Part shown: in pieces, positions 9,147 to 18,101 of the stretch | Layout: each line of letters begins with the position of its first letter | Position numbering within the stretch: the first letter of the stretch is position 1 | From: Actinopolymorpha alba DSM 45243 | GTDB lineage: Bacteria > Actinomycetota > Actinomycetes > Propionibacteriales > Actinopolymorphaceae | DNA: 64,000 nucleotides | Direction: 5' to 3' | NCBI RefSeq assembly: GCF_000373925.1 | Contig: NZ_KB892720.1 | Span: 113-64,112, forward strand | Notes under the pieces: model-generated | The model's database searches: none | Told to the model about the DNA's origin: nothing | The model's input: the letters and a program-made list of their open reading frames with translations, nothing else | Made by a program: the position numbers and the translations under genes

Positions 9147-9380
9147 GACCAGGTCGTTCGCCCTCTCCACGCGCCGACTGTACTGCTGGCGAGCACCCAG
9201 AGCGAAGAGTCGTCCTCGGTACGAAGGACCCGGGGCAAGGAAGAAAGTCACCGCTCACCCGACGGATTTTCCCCGGCTGGCTGGTCCATTTCCATGAGGC
9301 AGGTGAAGGTTCGCGCACGTGCGCGCGGACCGCGTACGTCGCTGCCCTGGTTCGTACGACCTCGAAGGAAAGGATCACCG

Positions 9381-10934
9381 ATGCGGGAAGCGACCACGCC
9401 CGGACCGCAAACGCGGGCGGGGCGGCGGGAGTGGATCGGGCTGGCCGTGCTGGCGCTACCGACACTGCTGTTGGCAATGGACCAGAGCGTGTTGTACCTC
9501 GCGCTGCCGCGCCTGAGTGAGGATCTGGGAGCCAGCAGCACACAAGCCCTGTGGATCATCGACATCTACGGGTTCATGTTGGCTGGTTTCCTGATCACGA
9601 TGGGCACTCTGGGCGACCGGATCGGACGCCGCAAGTTGCTGTTGACAGGGGTGGCCGCGTTCGGTCTGGCCACCGTGCTGGCCGCCTACTCCGCCAGTCC
9701 GGGCATGCTGATCGCCACCCGGGCGGTGATGGGTATCGCCGGAGCGACGCTGATGCCCTCGACACTGGCGTTGATCAGCACCATGTTCAAAGATCCCAAG
9801 CGGCGCGGTGTGGCGGTGGCTCTCTGGTTCAGCTGCCTGATGGTGGGAAGTGCGCTCGGTCCGGTGATCGGCGGGGCAATGCTCGAAAGCCTCTGGTGGG
9901 GTTCGGTGTTCTGGTTGGGCGCGCCGGTGATGGCGCTGCTGCTCGTCCTTGGGCCAGTGCTGCTACCCGAGTATCGCGACCCGGCGGCCGGTCGGATCGA
10001 CCTGGCCAGCGTCGTGCTGTCCCTCGGCACGATCCTGCCGATCATCTTCGGCATCAAGGAACTGGCGAAGGGTGATCCGGACGCGGTACCGGCGCTGAGC
10101 ATCGTGGTGGGGGTGGCGGTCGGGGTGGCGTTCCTGCTCCGGCAGCGCCACCTGCCCAACCCGCTACTGGACCTGCGCCTGTTCGACAGTCGTGCGTTCA
10201 CCGCCGCATTGCTGATCCTCCTGCTCGGCTCGTTCGCGATGGGCGGGGTCTACCTCCTCGTCAGCATGTATCTCCAAGTCGTCGAAGGGCTCTCGCCACT
10301 GCGAGCGGGCCTTTGGCTCGTCCCCTCGGCCGTCGCGATTGTCGTGGGCTCCATGCTGGCGCCGGCGATCGCGCAGCGGGTCCGGCCGGCGTACGTCATC
10401 GCGGCTGGCCTGCTGGTGGCGGCGGTCGGATACTTCCTGATCACCCAGATCTGCGGCGCCGGCGGACTTCCCCTTCTGGTGAGCGGGTTCGTCCTTGCCT
10501 TCTTCGGTTCCGGCCCGATGGGAGCGCTCGGCACCAACTTCGTCGTGGGATCCGCTCCGCCAGCGAAGGCCGGGTCGGCGGCATCGGTTTCGGAAACCGC
10601 CAACCATCTCGGAATCGCCTTGGGCATCGCCGTCCTGGGCAGCCTCGGCTCCGCTGTCTACCGCGGCCAGCTGGCCGGTCCGCTCCCGGCCGGCATACCA
10701 GCCGAGGCTGCTGGCGCCGCGCGCGAGAGCATCACCGGAGCCGTCGCGGCGGCCGAACGGCTGCCGATCGGGCCCGCTACCGAACTGTCGCACACCGCGC
10801 ATGCGGCCTTCACCGCCGGACTGAATGCCGCCGCTGCTGTCGGCGCCGTCCTCTTCGTGGGGCTCGCCGTCCTCGCGGTGGTCGCCTTCCGTCACCGCCA
10901 CCCGGGCGGCGACTCGCACTCACATCTGCCGTAA
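9381..10934 (+). CDS. MFS multidrug exporter, DHA2 (14-helix) type
   Basis: 517 residues from the ATG at 9381, which follows AAGGAAAGG; the frame is open upstream but not conserved there. The protein has about 14 hydrophobic helices, the motif-A loop TLGDRIGRRKLL between helices 2 and 3, and motif C (WFSCLMVGSALGPVIGGAMLE) in helix 5, which marks antiporters. It begins with a membrane-embedded LAMDQSVLYLALP. Expected role: proton-coupled export of a drug or a dye. It may form an operon with the DHFR-like gene 30 bp downstream. Confidence 0.9.
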   Translation: MREATTPGPQTRAGRREWIGLAVLALPTLLLAMDQSVLYLALPRLSEDLGASSTQALWIIDIYGFMLAGFLITMGTLGDRIGRRKLLLTGVAAFGLATVLAAYSASPGMLIATRAVMGIAGATLMPSTLALISTMFKDPKRRGVAVALWFSCLMVGSALGPVIGGAMLESLWWGSVFWLGAPVMALLLVLGPVLLPEYRDPAAGRIDLASVVLSLGTILPIIFGIKELAKGDPDAVPALSIVVGVAVGVAFLLRQRHLPNPLLDLRLFDSRAFTAALLILLLGSFAMGGVYLLVSMYLQVVEGLSPLRAGLWLVPSAVAIVVGSMLAPAIAQRVRPAYVIAAGLLVAAVGYFLITQICGAGGLPLLVSGFVLAFFGSGPMGALGTNFVVGSAPPAKAGSAASVSETANHLGIALGIAVLGSLGSAVYRGQLAGPLPAGIPAEAAGAARESITGAVAAAERLPIGPATELSHTAHAAFTAGLNAAAAVGAVLFVGLAVLAVVAFRHRHPGGDSHSHLP

Positions 10935-10964
10935 CGAAACGGCATTCGATCAACAGGAGACACC

Positions 10965-11519
10965 GTGGCGAAAGTTCTGCTCGACATGGCAATGTCGCTG
11001 GATGGGTTCATCGCTGGACCGAACGATGAGTACGGAGGGCTCCATGACTGGTTCTTCGGCACCGGAGATGACAGCGCCAGCGCCATTGTCAAAGAGTCGA
11101 TCGAAACTACCGGCGCGATAGTGATCGGCCGGCGGACCTACGACATCGGCGACCGTGATGACGGGTTCGCGCAGACCCCCTATCAGGTGCCGCACTTCGT
11201 GCTCACGCATCGGGCCCCGCACAAGGTGGCCAAGGGAAACCTGACGTTGACTTTCGCCACCAGCGGTCTCGAAGCCGCTATCCAGGAAGCGAAACTCGTC
11301 GCTGGCGACAGGTACGTCACGATCGGGGGCGGCGCGGACATCGCCCAGCAGTGCATAAGAGCGGGACTCGTCGACGAGATACAGCTCCATGTCACGCACG
11401 TACTCCTCGGCGCCGGCATCCGCTTGCTGGATTTGGGTACGGGGCGCATCGACCTGGCACGAACGAGAGTGATCGAGTCGCGTGGTGCGACGCATCTTCG
11501 GTTCCGCGTGCTGAAATAG
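10965..11519 (+). CDS. Dihydrofolate-reductase-like (RibD C-terminal) oxidoreductase
   Basis: 184 residues starting at the GTG at 10965 after AGGAGACACC. The N-terminal MAMSLDGFIAGPNDEYG and the IVIGRRTYD and VTIGGGADIAQQ motifs identify the RibD_C/DHFR-like superfamily, which binds NADPH. Actinobacteria carry many such proteins with unassigned substrates, so a true folate or riboflavin role is unlikely. It follows the exporter at a short distance and could modify the compound being exported, but this is only suggested by position. Confidence 0.85.
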   Translation: MAKVLLDMAMSLDGFIAGPNDEYGGLHDWFFGTGDDSASAIVKESIETTGAIVIGRRTYDIGDRDDGFAQTPYQVPHFVLTHRAPHKVAKGNLTLTFATSGLEAAIQEAKLVAGDRYVTIGGGADIAQQCIRAGLVDEIQLHVTHVLLGAGIRLLDLGTGRIDLARTRVIESRGATHLRFRVLK

Positions 11520-11567
11520 GGTGGCGCAACCCCGTCCACGACCGTCTGTGCCGCGGGGCGCAGGAGA

Positions 11568-12644
11568 TTAGTTTGAGTTACCCAGGAGATCCCGCAGCTC
11601 CAGGGCGCGGAGCGGCCTGCCCTGCCCGTTGAGCGTGAAGGTCGTGTTGACGTCGTGCCGTGGGCCCTGCCCCACGATCTGCCAGTGGATGTCGCCCCAG
11701 GTGACGTCGACCTTCGGCTTCAACGGCTGGTCCGGTGGCGTTGTGCTGACGTACTTGTGCGTGATCGTCTGGTTCGGATAGGGCTTGCCGCCGTCGGGCG
11801 TCGTCCGTTTGGAATTCGGGCGGCCGTCACCGAAGTCCCATTCGAACTTCGTCGGACTGGCCCAGATCTCGACCTGAACGGTTGGCGCCTGGGGAAGCGT
11901 GACCACCTGGTGGTAGGGCGCGTCGTCGGCCCAGAAGATGGTGTCGAGGTTGACCAGCGTGCGGCCGTTGGTCGGCTGGATGTTGGCGACGGGCCTTTGG
12001 ACATGTGTCTTGAGCCAGTCGAGCACCATCTGGTCAGACACGACCTGCATCTTGTTGTAACGGATGGGCTCGTCGTAGGCCATCATGAGCGCGGGCCAGG
12101 AATAGACCTCCTCCTCCGGCGGCGTGTGGCCGAAGCCCAGCGTTCTGACCTCGGTCGGAGTGACCTTCTCGACCAGCTCGATGTGCCCGGAGTTGTGGAC
12201 CGCATCGCCCGGCTGCAACTCGCTCCAGCTGATCGGATGGGCGATCGCGTACATCGACGTCCAGGCGGTGTATCCGGGTGGATCGCTGTGCCAGGCCATG
12301 GTCACGAAGCCGGAGCAGTCGGTGCGGTAGTGGGTGCCGTGCCGGTCGGGGTAACCCCCGCTCTGGCAGTAGTTGAGCCGGGCGTCGATCCAGTCTCGGC
12401 CTCGGGCGATCGCCTCGTCAGGCGTGATCGGCTTGTTGCGGTCGGCGGCTGTGCGGTTGTAGCCGTTGTCAGGCTTGTGGGGCGTGGCCGCCGGCGGGTT
12501 GCGGTTGGGGCCGTCACACGGGAGGCCGACGGCCTGCGCTGGCCGCGCCGGCACCGGGACTGCCGCGCCAACGAGGAGGAGTCCAAGGAGTAGGAGAGCC
12601 AGCGGAACGACACGTGTCCCCAGAGGACCTGACGTACGAGACAT
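11568..12644 (-). CDS. Secreted CHAP/NlpC-like protein with PKD-type domain
   Basis: 358 residues from the ATG at 12644, giving an N-terminal signal peptide (hydrophobic about 13-33, ending PARPAQA). A catalytic-looking cysteine lies in RTDCSGFV (Cys110) with a histidine in NSGHIELV (His154), as in NlpC/P60 or CHAP amidases. The C-terminal half contains WDFGDG followed by a HKYVST strand, the PKD-like signature. A cell-wall or extracellular role is expected. The Cys-His pair implies hydrolase activity, but the family is divergent and the third catalytic residue was not identified. It is divergent from the lipoprotein gene at 12787. Confidence 0.75.
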   Translation of the reverse strand: MSRTSGPLGTRVVPLALLLLGLLLVGAAVPVPARPAQAVGLPCDGPNRNPPAATPHKPDNGYNRTAADRNKPITPDEAIARGRDWIDARLNYCQSGGYPDRHGTHYRTDCSGFVTMAWHSDPPGYTAWTSMYAIAHPISWSELQPGDAVHNSGHIELVEKVTPTEVRTLGFGHTPPEEEVYSWPALMMAYDEPIRYNKMQVVSDQMVLDWLKTHVQRPVANIQPTNGRTLVNLDTIFWADDAPYHQVVTLPQAPTVQVEIWASPTKFEWDFGDGRPNSKRTTPDGGKPYPNQTITHKYVSTTPPDQPLKPKVDVTWGDIHWQIVGQGPRHDVNTTFTLNGQGRPLRALELRDLLGNSN

Positions 12645-12786
12645 GCGAACCCCGTCACCCGCCTGTCCTGCCGTGCGCAGTGGAACCGTTGCGCGGAGCC
12701 TGCGGTCAGTAACGGGCAAGACTCTACTGAGTGACCCCGCCTCGGCGAAATACTTGTCCACAACCCGAGCCAGTAGGGTTCAGCGC

Positions 12787-13431
12787 ATGCGAACTGTGGC
12801 ACGGGGACCGCAGCGATCAGTTGTCGCCATCGTCCTGGCCGTCCTGTCAGCTGGTCTGGCCAGCGGGTGTAACGCTGGCCAGAGTTTCGAACCCTCCAGG
12901 CTCGACAGTTCCGATTCGACCGCGGAGCAGACGCAGAGCCCGACGCCAACCGTCACTGCCACACCGACGACGACAGCGCCCACAGCCCAGGCGCTCGACG
13001 TCTGTGCCCTCGTCTCCGCCAGTCGCGTACAGGAGATTTTCGGACGCCCGAAGGCCCCGACGGTCGACAAGCCCACGGGGCGTCAGGATCCCGGTGTCCC
13101 AGGCATGGGCCCGGTCTACCGGTGTACGTACCGCTGGGCGCCCGGGCAGACCTCCGAGATCGTCAAGGTTTCCTTGACACCTGACTCCGGGCAACCAGAT
13201 GCGAAGGCCTTTGTCGACACGGTTCTCGGGCCCGACCACCAGCAGGTCGACGGGGCCGGCGACGTCGCTGCCATCAACACCAAGGAGACCTTCGGCCACG
13301 GACTCGCGGCCGTCGTCGCCGCCTCCAAGAACGGTAATACCGTCGTGGGTGTCATGCTCCTCGGACCGCTCGACACGAAGCCTGAGGCCTTTGCCACCTT
13401 GGCCAACGAGTTCCTGACGAAGCTGCGTTGA
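12787..13431 (+). CDS. Secreted lipoprotein, DUF3558-like
   Basis: 214 residues with a lipoprotein signal peptide ending at a LASGC lipobox, a Ser/Thr/Pro-rich linker (about 45-72), and a compact domain opening with LDVCALVSASRVQEIFG and holding a second cysteine in YRCTYRW. This two-cysteine pattern matches DUF3558-type actinobacterial lipoproteins of unknown function. The longer open frame upstream overlaps a divergent gene and is rejected; the ATG at 12787 gives a proper signal peptide. The gene is convergent with the GH76 gene. Confidence 0.78.
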   Translation: MRTVARGPQRSVVAIVLAVLSAGLASGCNAGQSFEPSRLDSSDSTAEQTQSPTPTVTATPTTTAPTAQALDVCALVSASRVQEIFGRPKAPTVDKPTGRQDPGVPGMGPVYRCTYRWAPGQTSEIVKVSLTPDSGQPDAKAFVDTVLGPDHQQVDGAGDVAAINTKETFGHGLAAVVAASKNGNTVVGVMLLGPLDTKPEAFATLANEFLTKLR

Positions 13432-13444
13432 GATTGAGAACGAC

Positions 13445-13479
13445 TGTGCGGGCCCCATGGCTGGCATGAGACCCGCACA
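13445..13479. terminator. Hairpin between convergent genes
   Basis: TGTGCGGG at 13445-13452 pairs perfectly with CCCGCACA at 13472-13479 around a 19-nt loop, between the stops at 13431 and 13498. Its place supports a shared terminator; no clear T-run follows. Confidence 0.55.
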
Positions 13480-13497
13480 ATCAATGGTCACTCCTGC

Positions 13498-15093
13498 TTA
13501 TGCTTCGTCGTCGTTCACTCCCCATAGCGGAGCGATCTGCGCCTCGGCGGCACTTTGCTGGGTGGCCGCGCTGATCGAAGCGATCGGGCCAGCCCAGTGC
13601 AGGCCGTACTGGTCGAAGCGGTTCCGACCCTTGGAGTAGGACGCGGACGCCTGCTTTCGCAGGTAGGACTGGTACGGCCGATCCTTCAGGGCGGCGTTGA
13701 GTTCGCCCAGGTTGCGCACGTACACGCCCTTGAACGTCGGACCGTCCCCGCCACAGCCGTTCTGCTCGCAGGGCTCGGTGAGGACTCCACCCGGATTGAG
13801 ATACGCGCTCCGGGTCGACGCATCGGCCAGAACCTTCGCCCGGTCAAGATATGACCGGTCGTTCGTCGCTGTCGCGAGCTCGGTCAGCGCGCCGAGAACG
13901 ATGCCCTGGTTGTAGGTCCAGGTGACGTCGCCGTTGTTCTGGCAGGTGGCCGAGTTGAGGCCATCGTTGATGAGATTCTCGGAATTGATCATCCCGCTGG
14001 CATCAAACCACTGCCAGATGTTGAGCGCCTGGTCGAGATACTTCGTGTCGCCGGGGATCCGGTTGTGCAGGCTCGCCGCCGCCTTGATGAACAGCTCGTT
14101 GGTCACGGCGTTCTTGTAACGGCGGTTGATGTTCCACACCACTCCGCCACCGCAGACGTCGTCCCGCGAGCTCCACATGTAGTCGGCGTCGAACTTCGCC
14201 GTCTCGAGATAGCGAGGATCACCGGTCAGGTCGTACGCCCTGATCCACGCGAGCGCCCACCACCCAGTGTCGTCGATGTAGTCGTTGGTGAAGTTTCCAC
14301 CCTGGGCGTGGAGGTTCTTCTCGTAGGTGTTGGCGATGATCCATTCGTACGACCGATCGCCGGTGGCCAGTTGGTAGTCGATCACCGCGGTGAGTGCGTT
14401 CGCGGAGTTCCACCAACCAGTCGTCTTCCACAAACCGGTGTTGGCGTTGTAGAGCTTGACCAGCGCGGCGACGGCACGCTTGGTCGGCGTACCTTGGGTC
14501 GCGGGTTTCTCGACCTTCGTCCAACCGGAGCAGACGATATCCGGTCGGTTGCCGGCCTTTCCGCAGGCACGGATGACACCGACGCGGCCGCCAGCCTTGT
14601 CGTTGACGCCGAACATCGTGGTGGTCGTGCCGCGCTTGCCCGCGGGAATCGTCGCATAGCCGAGCCTGCTGTCGGCGACGGTCGCACCGCCGTCGAAGGA
14701 CCGGTCGAGCCACACCTCGTCGGTGGGGTCACCGTTGTTGATGGACGCCCAACCCATCGCGTCCCTATCCGAGATGTGCAACTCGATCGAGCGGCCGTAG
14801 ATGCCGGTGCCGTCGGCCAACCGGTCTTCGGTGGCCTCGCTCACCGGGGCGCCGTCACAGAGTGGATCGCAGATGTCTGCCTCCGCGGGGTTGGCTGGCG
14901 CCGCTGATCTGGTGGTGGTCGCGGCGCCCGCGTTGGGGACCGTGACTGACCTTGAAGGTGTGGTCTGCGCCTCAGGTGATCCCGAGCCGGTCTGCGCTGC
15001 CGCAACGCCGGACAGCATACCGAGGCCGATCGCGAAGGCACCCGCCGTCGTCAGCAGGAACCGTGTGGGCAGGGCAAGAGATGACGTCGTCAA
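13498..15093 (-). CDS. Secreted GH76 alpha-1,6-mannanase-like glycosidase
   Basis: 531 residues beginning with a TTG at 15093, supported by GGAGGAGC immediately upstream, and a signal peptide of about 33 residues. A non-catalytic segment (about 75-195, with CDPLC and MGWASINNG) precedes the GH76 alpha-helical barrel. The paired catalytic aspartates are at about 274-275 in YIDDTGWWALAW, with TGWWNSANALTA before and WTYNQGIVLGAL after. GH76 enzymes cut alpha-1,6-mannan, as in fungal cell walls or actinobacterial lipomannan. It probably serves extracellular polysaccharide use. The convergent neighbour is a lipoprotein of unknown function. Confidence 0.92.
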   Translation of the reverse strand: MTTSSLALPTRFLLTTAGAFAIGLGMLSGVAAAQTGSGSPEAQTTPSRSVTVPNAGAATTTRSAAPANPAEADICDPLCDGAPVSEATEDRLADGTGIYGRSIELHISDRDAMGWASINNGDPTDEVWLDRSFDGGATVADSRLGYATIPAGKRGTTTTMFGVNDKAGGRVGVIRACGKAGNRPDIVCSGWTKVEKPATQGTPTKRAVAALVKLYNANTGLWKTTGWWNSANALTAVIDYQLATGDRSYEWIIANTYEKNLHAQGGNFTNDYIDDTGWWALAWIRAYDLTGDPRYLETAKFDADYMWSSRDDVCGGGVVWNINRRYKNAVTNELFIKAAASLHNRIPGDTKYLDQALNIWQWFDASGMINSENLINDGLNSATCQNNGDVTWTYNQGIVLGALTELATATNDRSYLDRAKVLADASTRSAYLNPGGVLTEPCEQNGCGGDGPTFKGVYVRNLGELNAALKDRPYQSYLRKQASASYSKGRNRFDQYGLHWAGPIASISAATQQSAAEAQIAPLWGVNDDEA

Positions 15094-15264
15094 GAGCTCC
15101 TCCAGAAGGATGCGGAAAGTCCGCCAACCTCGTCGGGGGGACTCCCGGGGACGCTAGGCCCTGCTCAGAGGGCACACAAGATCCACGACCGGACATGACC
15201 GGAGGCGGATGCCCGACCGCTGGCGATCCCTGGTCCGCGGAGGGGGTTGGTCGCCCAGGAGATT

Positions 15265-15765
15265 TCAGAAACTGTCGGCGAGCCGGAACGCGAGCTCGGT
15301 CTCCCAGTCGTTCATGTCTGGCACCTCGGCGGGGTTCGAGTGATAGAACTCCAGGCGGCACCCCCACCTGTCCCCATCAGCCTCTTCGGACATGTCCCAC
15401 CTCAGACCGCGCTCGGCCGCCCACTCCAGGAGGGCGCCGGTGACGCCGACGAGCTGGTCGGGATGGCCGACGTGGGTGACGGTGGCGTACCGTCCAGCCG
15501 GCAGGACGCCCGGCCTGATCTCGCCTTCGCCCTCGACCGCCGAGTTGACGGGGAAGCCCACCTCGATCTCGAGCTGGCGCTCCATGTCGATGCGGTTGTA
15601 CTTGAAGAACGGCGGACCCGCGGGCTGGATGCCGCGTGCTCCCAGCCAGGCGAAGATGTCGGGGATGCGGTCGGCGATCTCGGCAATGGTGTCCATCGAG
15701 ACGACGCCCAGGATGCCGACGTACGGCTGCTCGGCGCGGTCCACGATCTGTGGCTCCGGTTGCAT
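15265..15765 (-). CDS. GyrI-like effector-binding domain protein
   Basis: 166 residues from the ATG at 15765, favoured over 15777 because GGGAG lies six bases upstream. The protein is a single GyrI-like/SOUL-type ligand-binding domain: VGILGVVSMDTIAEI at the start, PAGPPFFKYNR in the middle, and LPAGRYATVTHVGHPDQLVG near the end. Such domains usually form the effector half of MerR- or AraC-type activators, but here the domain stands alone without an HTH, as in stand-alone drug-binding proteins. It lies next to a quinone reductase with a MerR-like operator. Confidence 0.8.
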   Translation of the reverse strand: MQPEPQIVDRAEQPYVGILGVVSMDTIAEIADRIPDIFAWLGARGIQPAGPPFFKYNRIDMERQLEIEVGFPVNSAVEGEGEIRPGVLPAGRYATVTHVGHPDQLVGVTGALLEWAAERGLRWDMSEEADGDRWGCRLEFYHSNPAEVPDMNDWETELAFRLADSF

Positions 15766-15868
15766 GGTTGCTCCCATGGCTTGATAGACGGTGCGGCTCG
15801 GTGAGACTCATCGGTTGGAGTACCCGCGGAGCGGGGGCCGGTCTCCGCCACCTTGCCGGCCGGGTCGG

Positions 15869-16846
15869 TCAGCGCGAGACCAGCAGCAGCGTCTTGCCAG
15901 TGACAGCGCGCGCCTCGATCGCGGCGTGCGCGTCAGCCGCCCGCTCCAAAGGGAACGTCTGCCCGATCACGGGCTTGATCCGACCCGCCGCGGCCTCGGT
16001 CAGCGCGCGTTCCGCCAACCGCTTCGCGTCCTCGGGTCCGAAGCGCACCTGCTCGATCCCGCGTACGGTCACCCCGCGACGCTCCGCCTCCACTGGGTCG
16101 ACCACGGCGAAGCCACCCGCGGGGCTGCCGTGCGCGGAGAACCGAGCCCCGGGCGCCGTCAGGTCGAACGCCGCCAGCCCGATCTCACCGCCGACACCGT
16201 CGAACACCACATCGACGCCGGCACCGCCGGTCGCCGCGCGAACGCATTCTGGCCAGGAAGGTTCGGAGTAGTCCACCACGGCGTCGGCACCCAGGCCCGC
16301 GAGCAGGTCCAGCTTGCGCGTCCCTCTCGCGGCTCCGATGACCCGTGCCCCAGCAGCGTGTGCGAGTTGTACGAGCAGGACGCCGAGCCCACCGCCCGCC
16401 CCGGTGACCAGGACCCACTCCGTGGGCCGGATGTCCGCCGCCTCCACAAGTCCGAACGCCGTCGTCCCATCGTGAAGAAGCGCGGCCGCCACCTGAAGGT
16501 CCAATCCCTCGGGCGCCCGAATCAACGCCTCGACCGCGGCTAGTGCCTGCTCGGCGTACCCACCGAAGTCGATGGTCCTGGTGGCCACCTGCCGGCCGAT
16601 CCAACCAGGATCCGCCCCCGCTCCAACGGCCCGCACCCGCCCGGCGACCGCGCCACCCGGCACGTACGGCGGCGTCACTGTGAAGTACTTCCCGGCCCCG
16701 CCGCGGCGGATCTGCGTCTCGACGAACAACGTGTCCGCCACAGCCACGTCAACCACGACTTGCCCAGGTCCGGCCACCGGATCCGGCACCTCCGTGGGCA
16801 CAAGCACCTCCGGGCCGCCGAACGCGATCGCCTGTATCGCCCGCAT
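15869..16846 (-). CDS. NADPH:quinone reductase-like zinc-independent MDR oxidoreductase
   Basis: 325 residues from the ATG at 16846, which follows AAGGGAG; a longer ATG at 16876 lacks a ribosome site. The N-terminal half is GroES-like (MRAIQAIAFGGPEVL). The Rossmann motif GAGGGLGVLLVQLAHAAGARV lies mid-protein, and DVVFDGVGG follows. The zinc ligands of alcohol dehydrogenases are absent, placing it in the quinone oxidoreductase branch of the MDR superfamily. Likely role: NADPH-dependent reduction of quinones or other electrophiles. The SoxR/MerR-like operator at 16889-16908 suggests induction by redox-active compounds. Confidence 0.87.
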   Translation of the reverse strand: MRAIQAIAFGGPEVLVPTEVPDPVAGPGQVVVDVAVADTLFVETQIRRGGAGKYFTVTPPYVPGGAVAGRVRAVGAGADPGWIGRQVATRTIDFGGYAEQALAAVEALIRAPEGLDLQVAAALLHDGTTAFGLVEAADIRPTEWVLVTGAGGGLGVLLVQLAHAAGARVIGAARGTRKLDLLAGLGADAVVDYSEPSWPECVRAATGGAGVDVVFDGVGGEIGLAAFDLTAPGARFSAHGSPAGGFAVVDPVEAERRGVTVRGIEQVRFGPEDAKRLAERALTEAAAGRIKPVIGQTFPLERAADAHAAIEARAVTGKTLLLVSR

Positions 16847-16888
16847 GCCCACCGCACTCCCTTCAGGTTGCGACACCGGAAGTCTTGT

Positions 16889-16908
16889 ACCTCAACCAAA
16901 CCTGAGGT
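16889..16908. promoter_or_regulatory. MerR/SoxR-type operator in the promoter of the quinone reductase
   Basis: ACCTCA at 16889-16894 and TGAGGT at 16903-16908 form an inverted repeat with an 8-nt centre. Read on the minus strand, a TTGACC -35 box overlaps the outer arm, and AAGACT follows 19 bp later as a possible -10. Over-long 19-bp spacers with a dyad inside are the hallmark of MerR-family activation, and CCTCAA/TTGAGG arms resemble SoxR boxes. No merR or soxR gene is in the window. Confidence 0.5.
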
Positions 16909-17054
16909 CAAGAAGGTGCGGGGTACGTCACGCCACGGCCACCCGGTGCGCGCGCCCGGGGTGGGGGCACGTGGTGACCGCGGTCGCATGGCATCATGAG
17001 AGTGCCGCCAGGCGGTCCCCCTCGCAGCAGTTCCGCGGGACCCGCCGGCCCTCG

Positions 17055-17115
17055 ATCTGAGTGGCCGGAAATCTGCGCCGGCCCAATCTGACGGCCTGCG
17101 ATCTGAGCCGATGCT
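17055..17115 (+). repeat. Four 15-bp units, coding-like for pentapeptide repeats
   Basis: ATCTG recurs at 17055, 17071, 17086 and 17101. Translated from 17061, this gives NLRRP, NLTAC, DLSRC, WLEPI-type units, the A(N/D)LXX pattern of pentapeptide repeats; the first unit (DLSGR) is one base out of frame. It may be a relic of a pentapeptide-repeat gene or a set of binding sites. The rest of 16909-17222 shows no gene. Confidence 0.35.
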
Positions 17116-17222
17116 GGCTTGAGCCGATCCGCGCTCCCAGGCATCACCCGGCGGGTGCCCCTTCTCGCGGCTCCGCCCCCTCATCACTGCGCCTCCCCCA
17201 CCCCTGCCCGAAAGGAGCCCCT

Positions 17223-18101
17223 ATGCGATCCGAACTGGAAAGGTACGCCGAGGACCTACTCGGTCCGTGTCGTACGACAAAGGACTGCTCGTGGAACCAC
17301 GGCGGCTCCCGCGTGATCAGGGTGCGCGACGCCGAGGGGTCGAGCTGGTACGTCAAACAGCATCCCCACCAGGAGTTGCACACCCGCGAGGTCGCGGCCT
17401 ACCAACGGTGGGTACCCGCGCTGGGCAACCGGGCGCCGTGGCTGCGCGCGTACGACGACGAGCGACGCCTGCTCGTGCTGTCAGAGGTTCCGGGCGACAC
17501 GTTCGTCAGCGTCGACACCGGCGTCGACCCCGGCGTCGACGCGGGCCACCGCACCGACGTGGACGTGTACCACCAGGCGGGCACGCTGCTGCGGCGTTTG
17601 CACGACGCGGAAGCACTCCCTCCGTACGGCGACTACGCGGCCCGCAAGCAGGCGACGTTGGAGTCGTGGGCGGCGCGCGCCGACGGCCTGCTCGACCGCC
17701 GCGAACTCGACTTCGCGCGTTCCGAACTCCGGTCTCTGGACGGCATCCCGGAGCCAAGCCTCGTGCCCTGCCACCTCGACTACAGTCCGCGGAACTGGCT
17801 CGTCGCCAGTGGGCGGGTCCAGGTCATCGACTTCGAATGGGCGGGACCTGAGGTCTGGGTATCCGACCTTGCCCGGCTCTACTTCGGCCCGTGGCGCCAG
17901 CGCCCGGATCTTCGGGACGCGTTCCTTGCTGGGTACGGCCGCGACCTGGACGGCGACGCTCACGGCATCCTGCTCGCCGGGCACGCACTCACTGCGGTCT
18001 GGCACGTGATCTGGGGGCACACCCACGGGAACGCCAGCTTCGCGGCGAGTACCCGTCAAACCCTGCAAGCCCTGATGCGCAGGGAATTCAGCTGGTTCTA
18101 A
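17223..18101 (+). CDS. APH-family phosphotransferase (aminoglycoside/choline kinase fold)
   Basis: 292 residues from the ATG at 17223, preceded by AAAGGAG. The nucleotide-binding lobe contains YVKQHPHQELHTREVAAY, where the lysine and glutamate of protein-kinase-like enzymes are expected. The catalytic loop is CHLDYSPRNW (about residues 180-189), with the metal-binding VIDFEWAG just after. Substrate unknown; many chromosomal APH proteins do not confer resistance. An in-frame GTG at 17061 would add pentapeptide-like repeats, but the ribosome site favours 17223. Its stop overlaps the convergent small gene by four bases. Confidence 0.85.
   Translation: MRSELERYAEDLLGPCRTTKDCSWNHGGSRVIRVRDAEGSSWYVKQHPHQELHTREVAAYQRWVPALGNRAPWLRAYDDERRLLVLSEVPGDTFVSVDTGVDPGVDAGHRTDVDVYHQAGTLLRRLHDAEALPPYGDYAARKQATLESWAARADGLLDRRELDFARSELRSLDGIPEPSLVPCHLDYSPRNWLVASGRVQVIDFEWAGPEVWVSDLARLYFGPWRQRPDLRDAFLAGYGRDLDGDAHGILLAGHALTAVWHVIWGHTHGNASFAASTRQTLQALMRREFSWF

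Noticed and set aside
17061-17222. N-terminal extension of the APH protein from the GTG at 17061
   Set aside because: AAAGGAG directly before the ATG at 17223 and the usual family length argue against it; kept as a possible remnant only.
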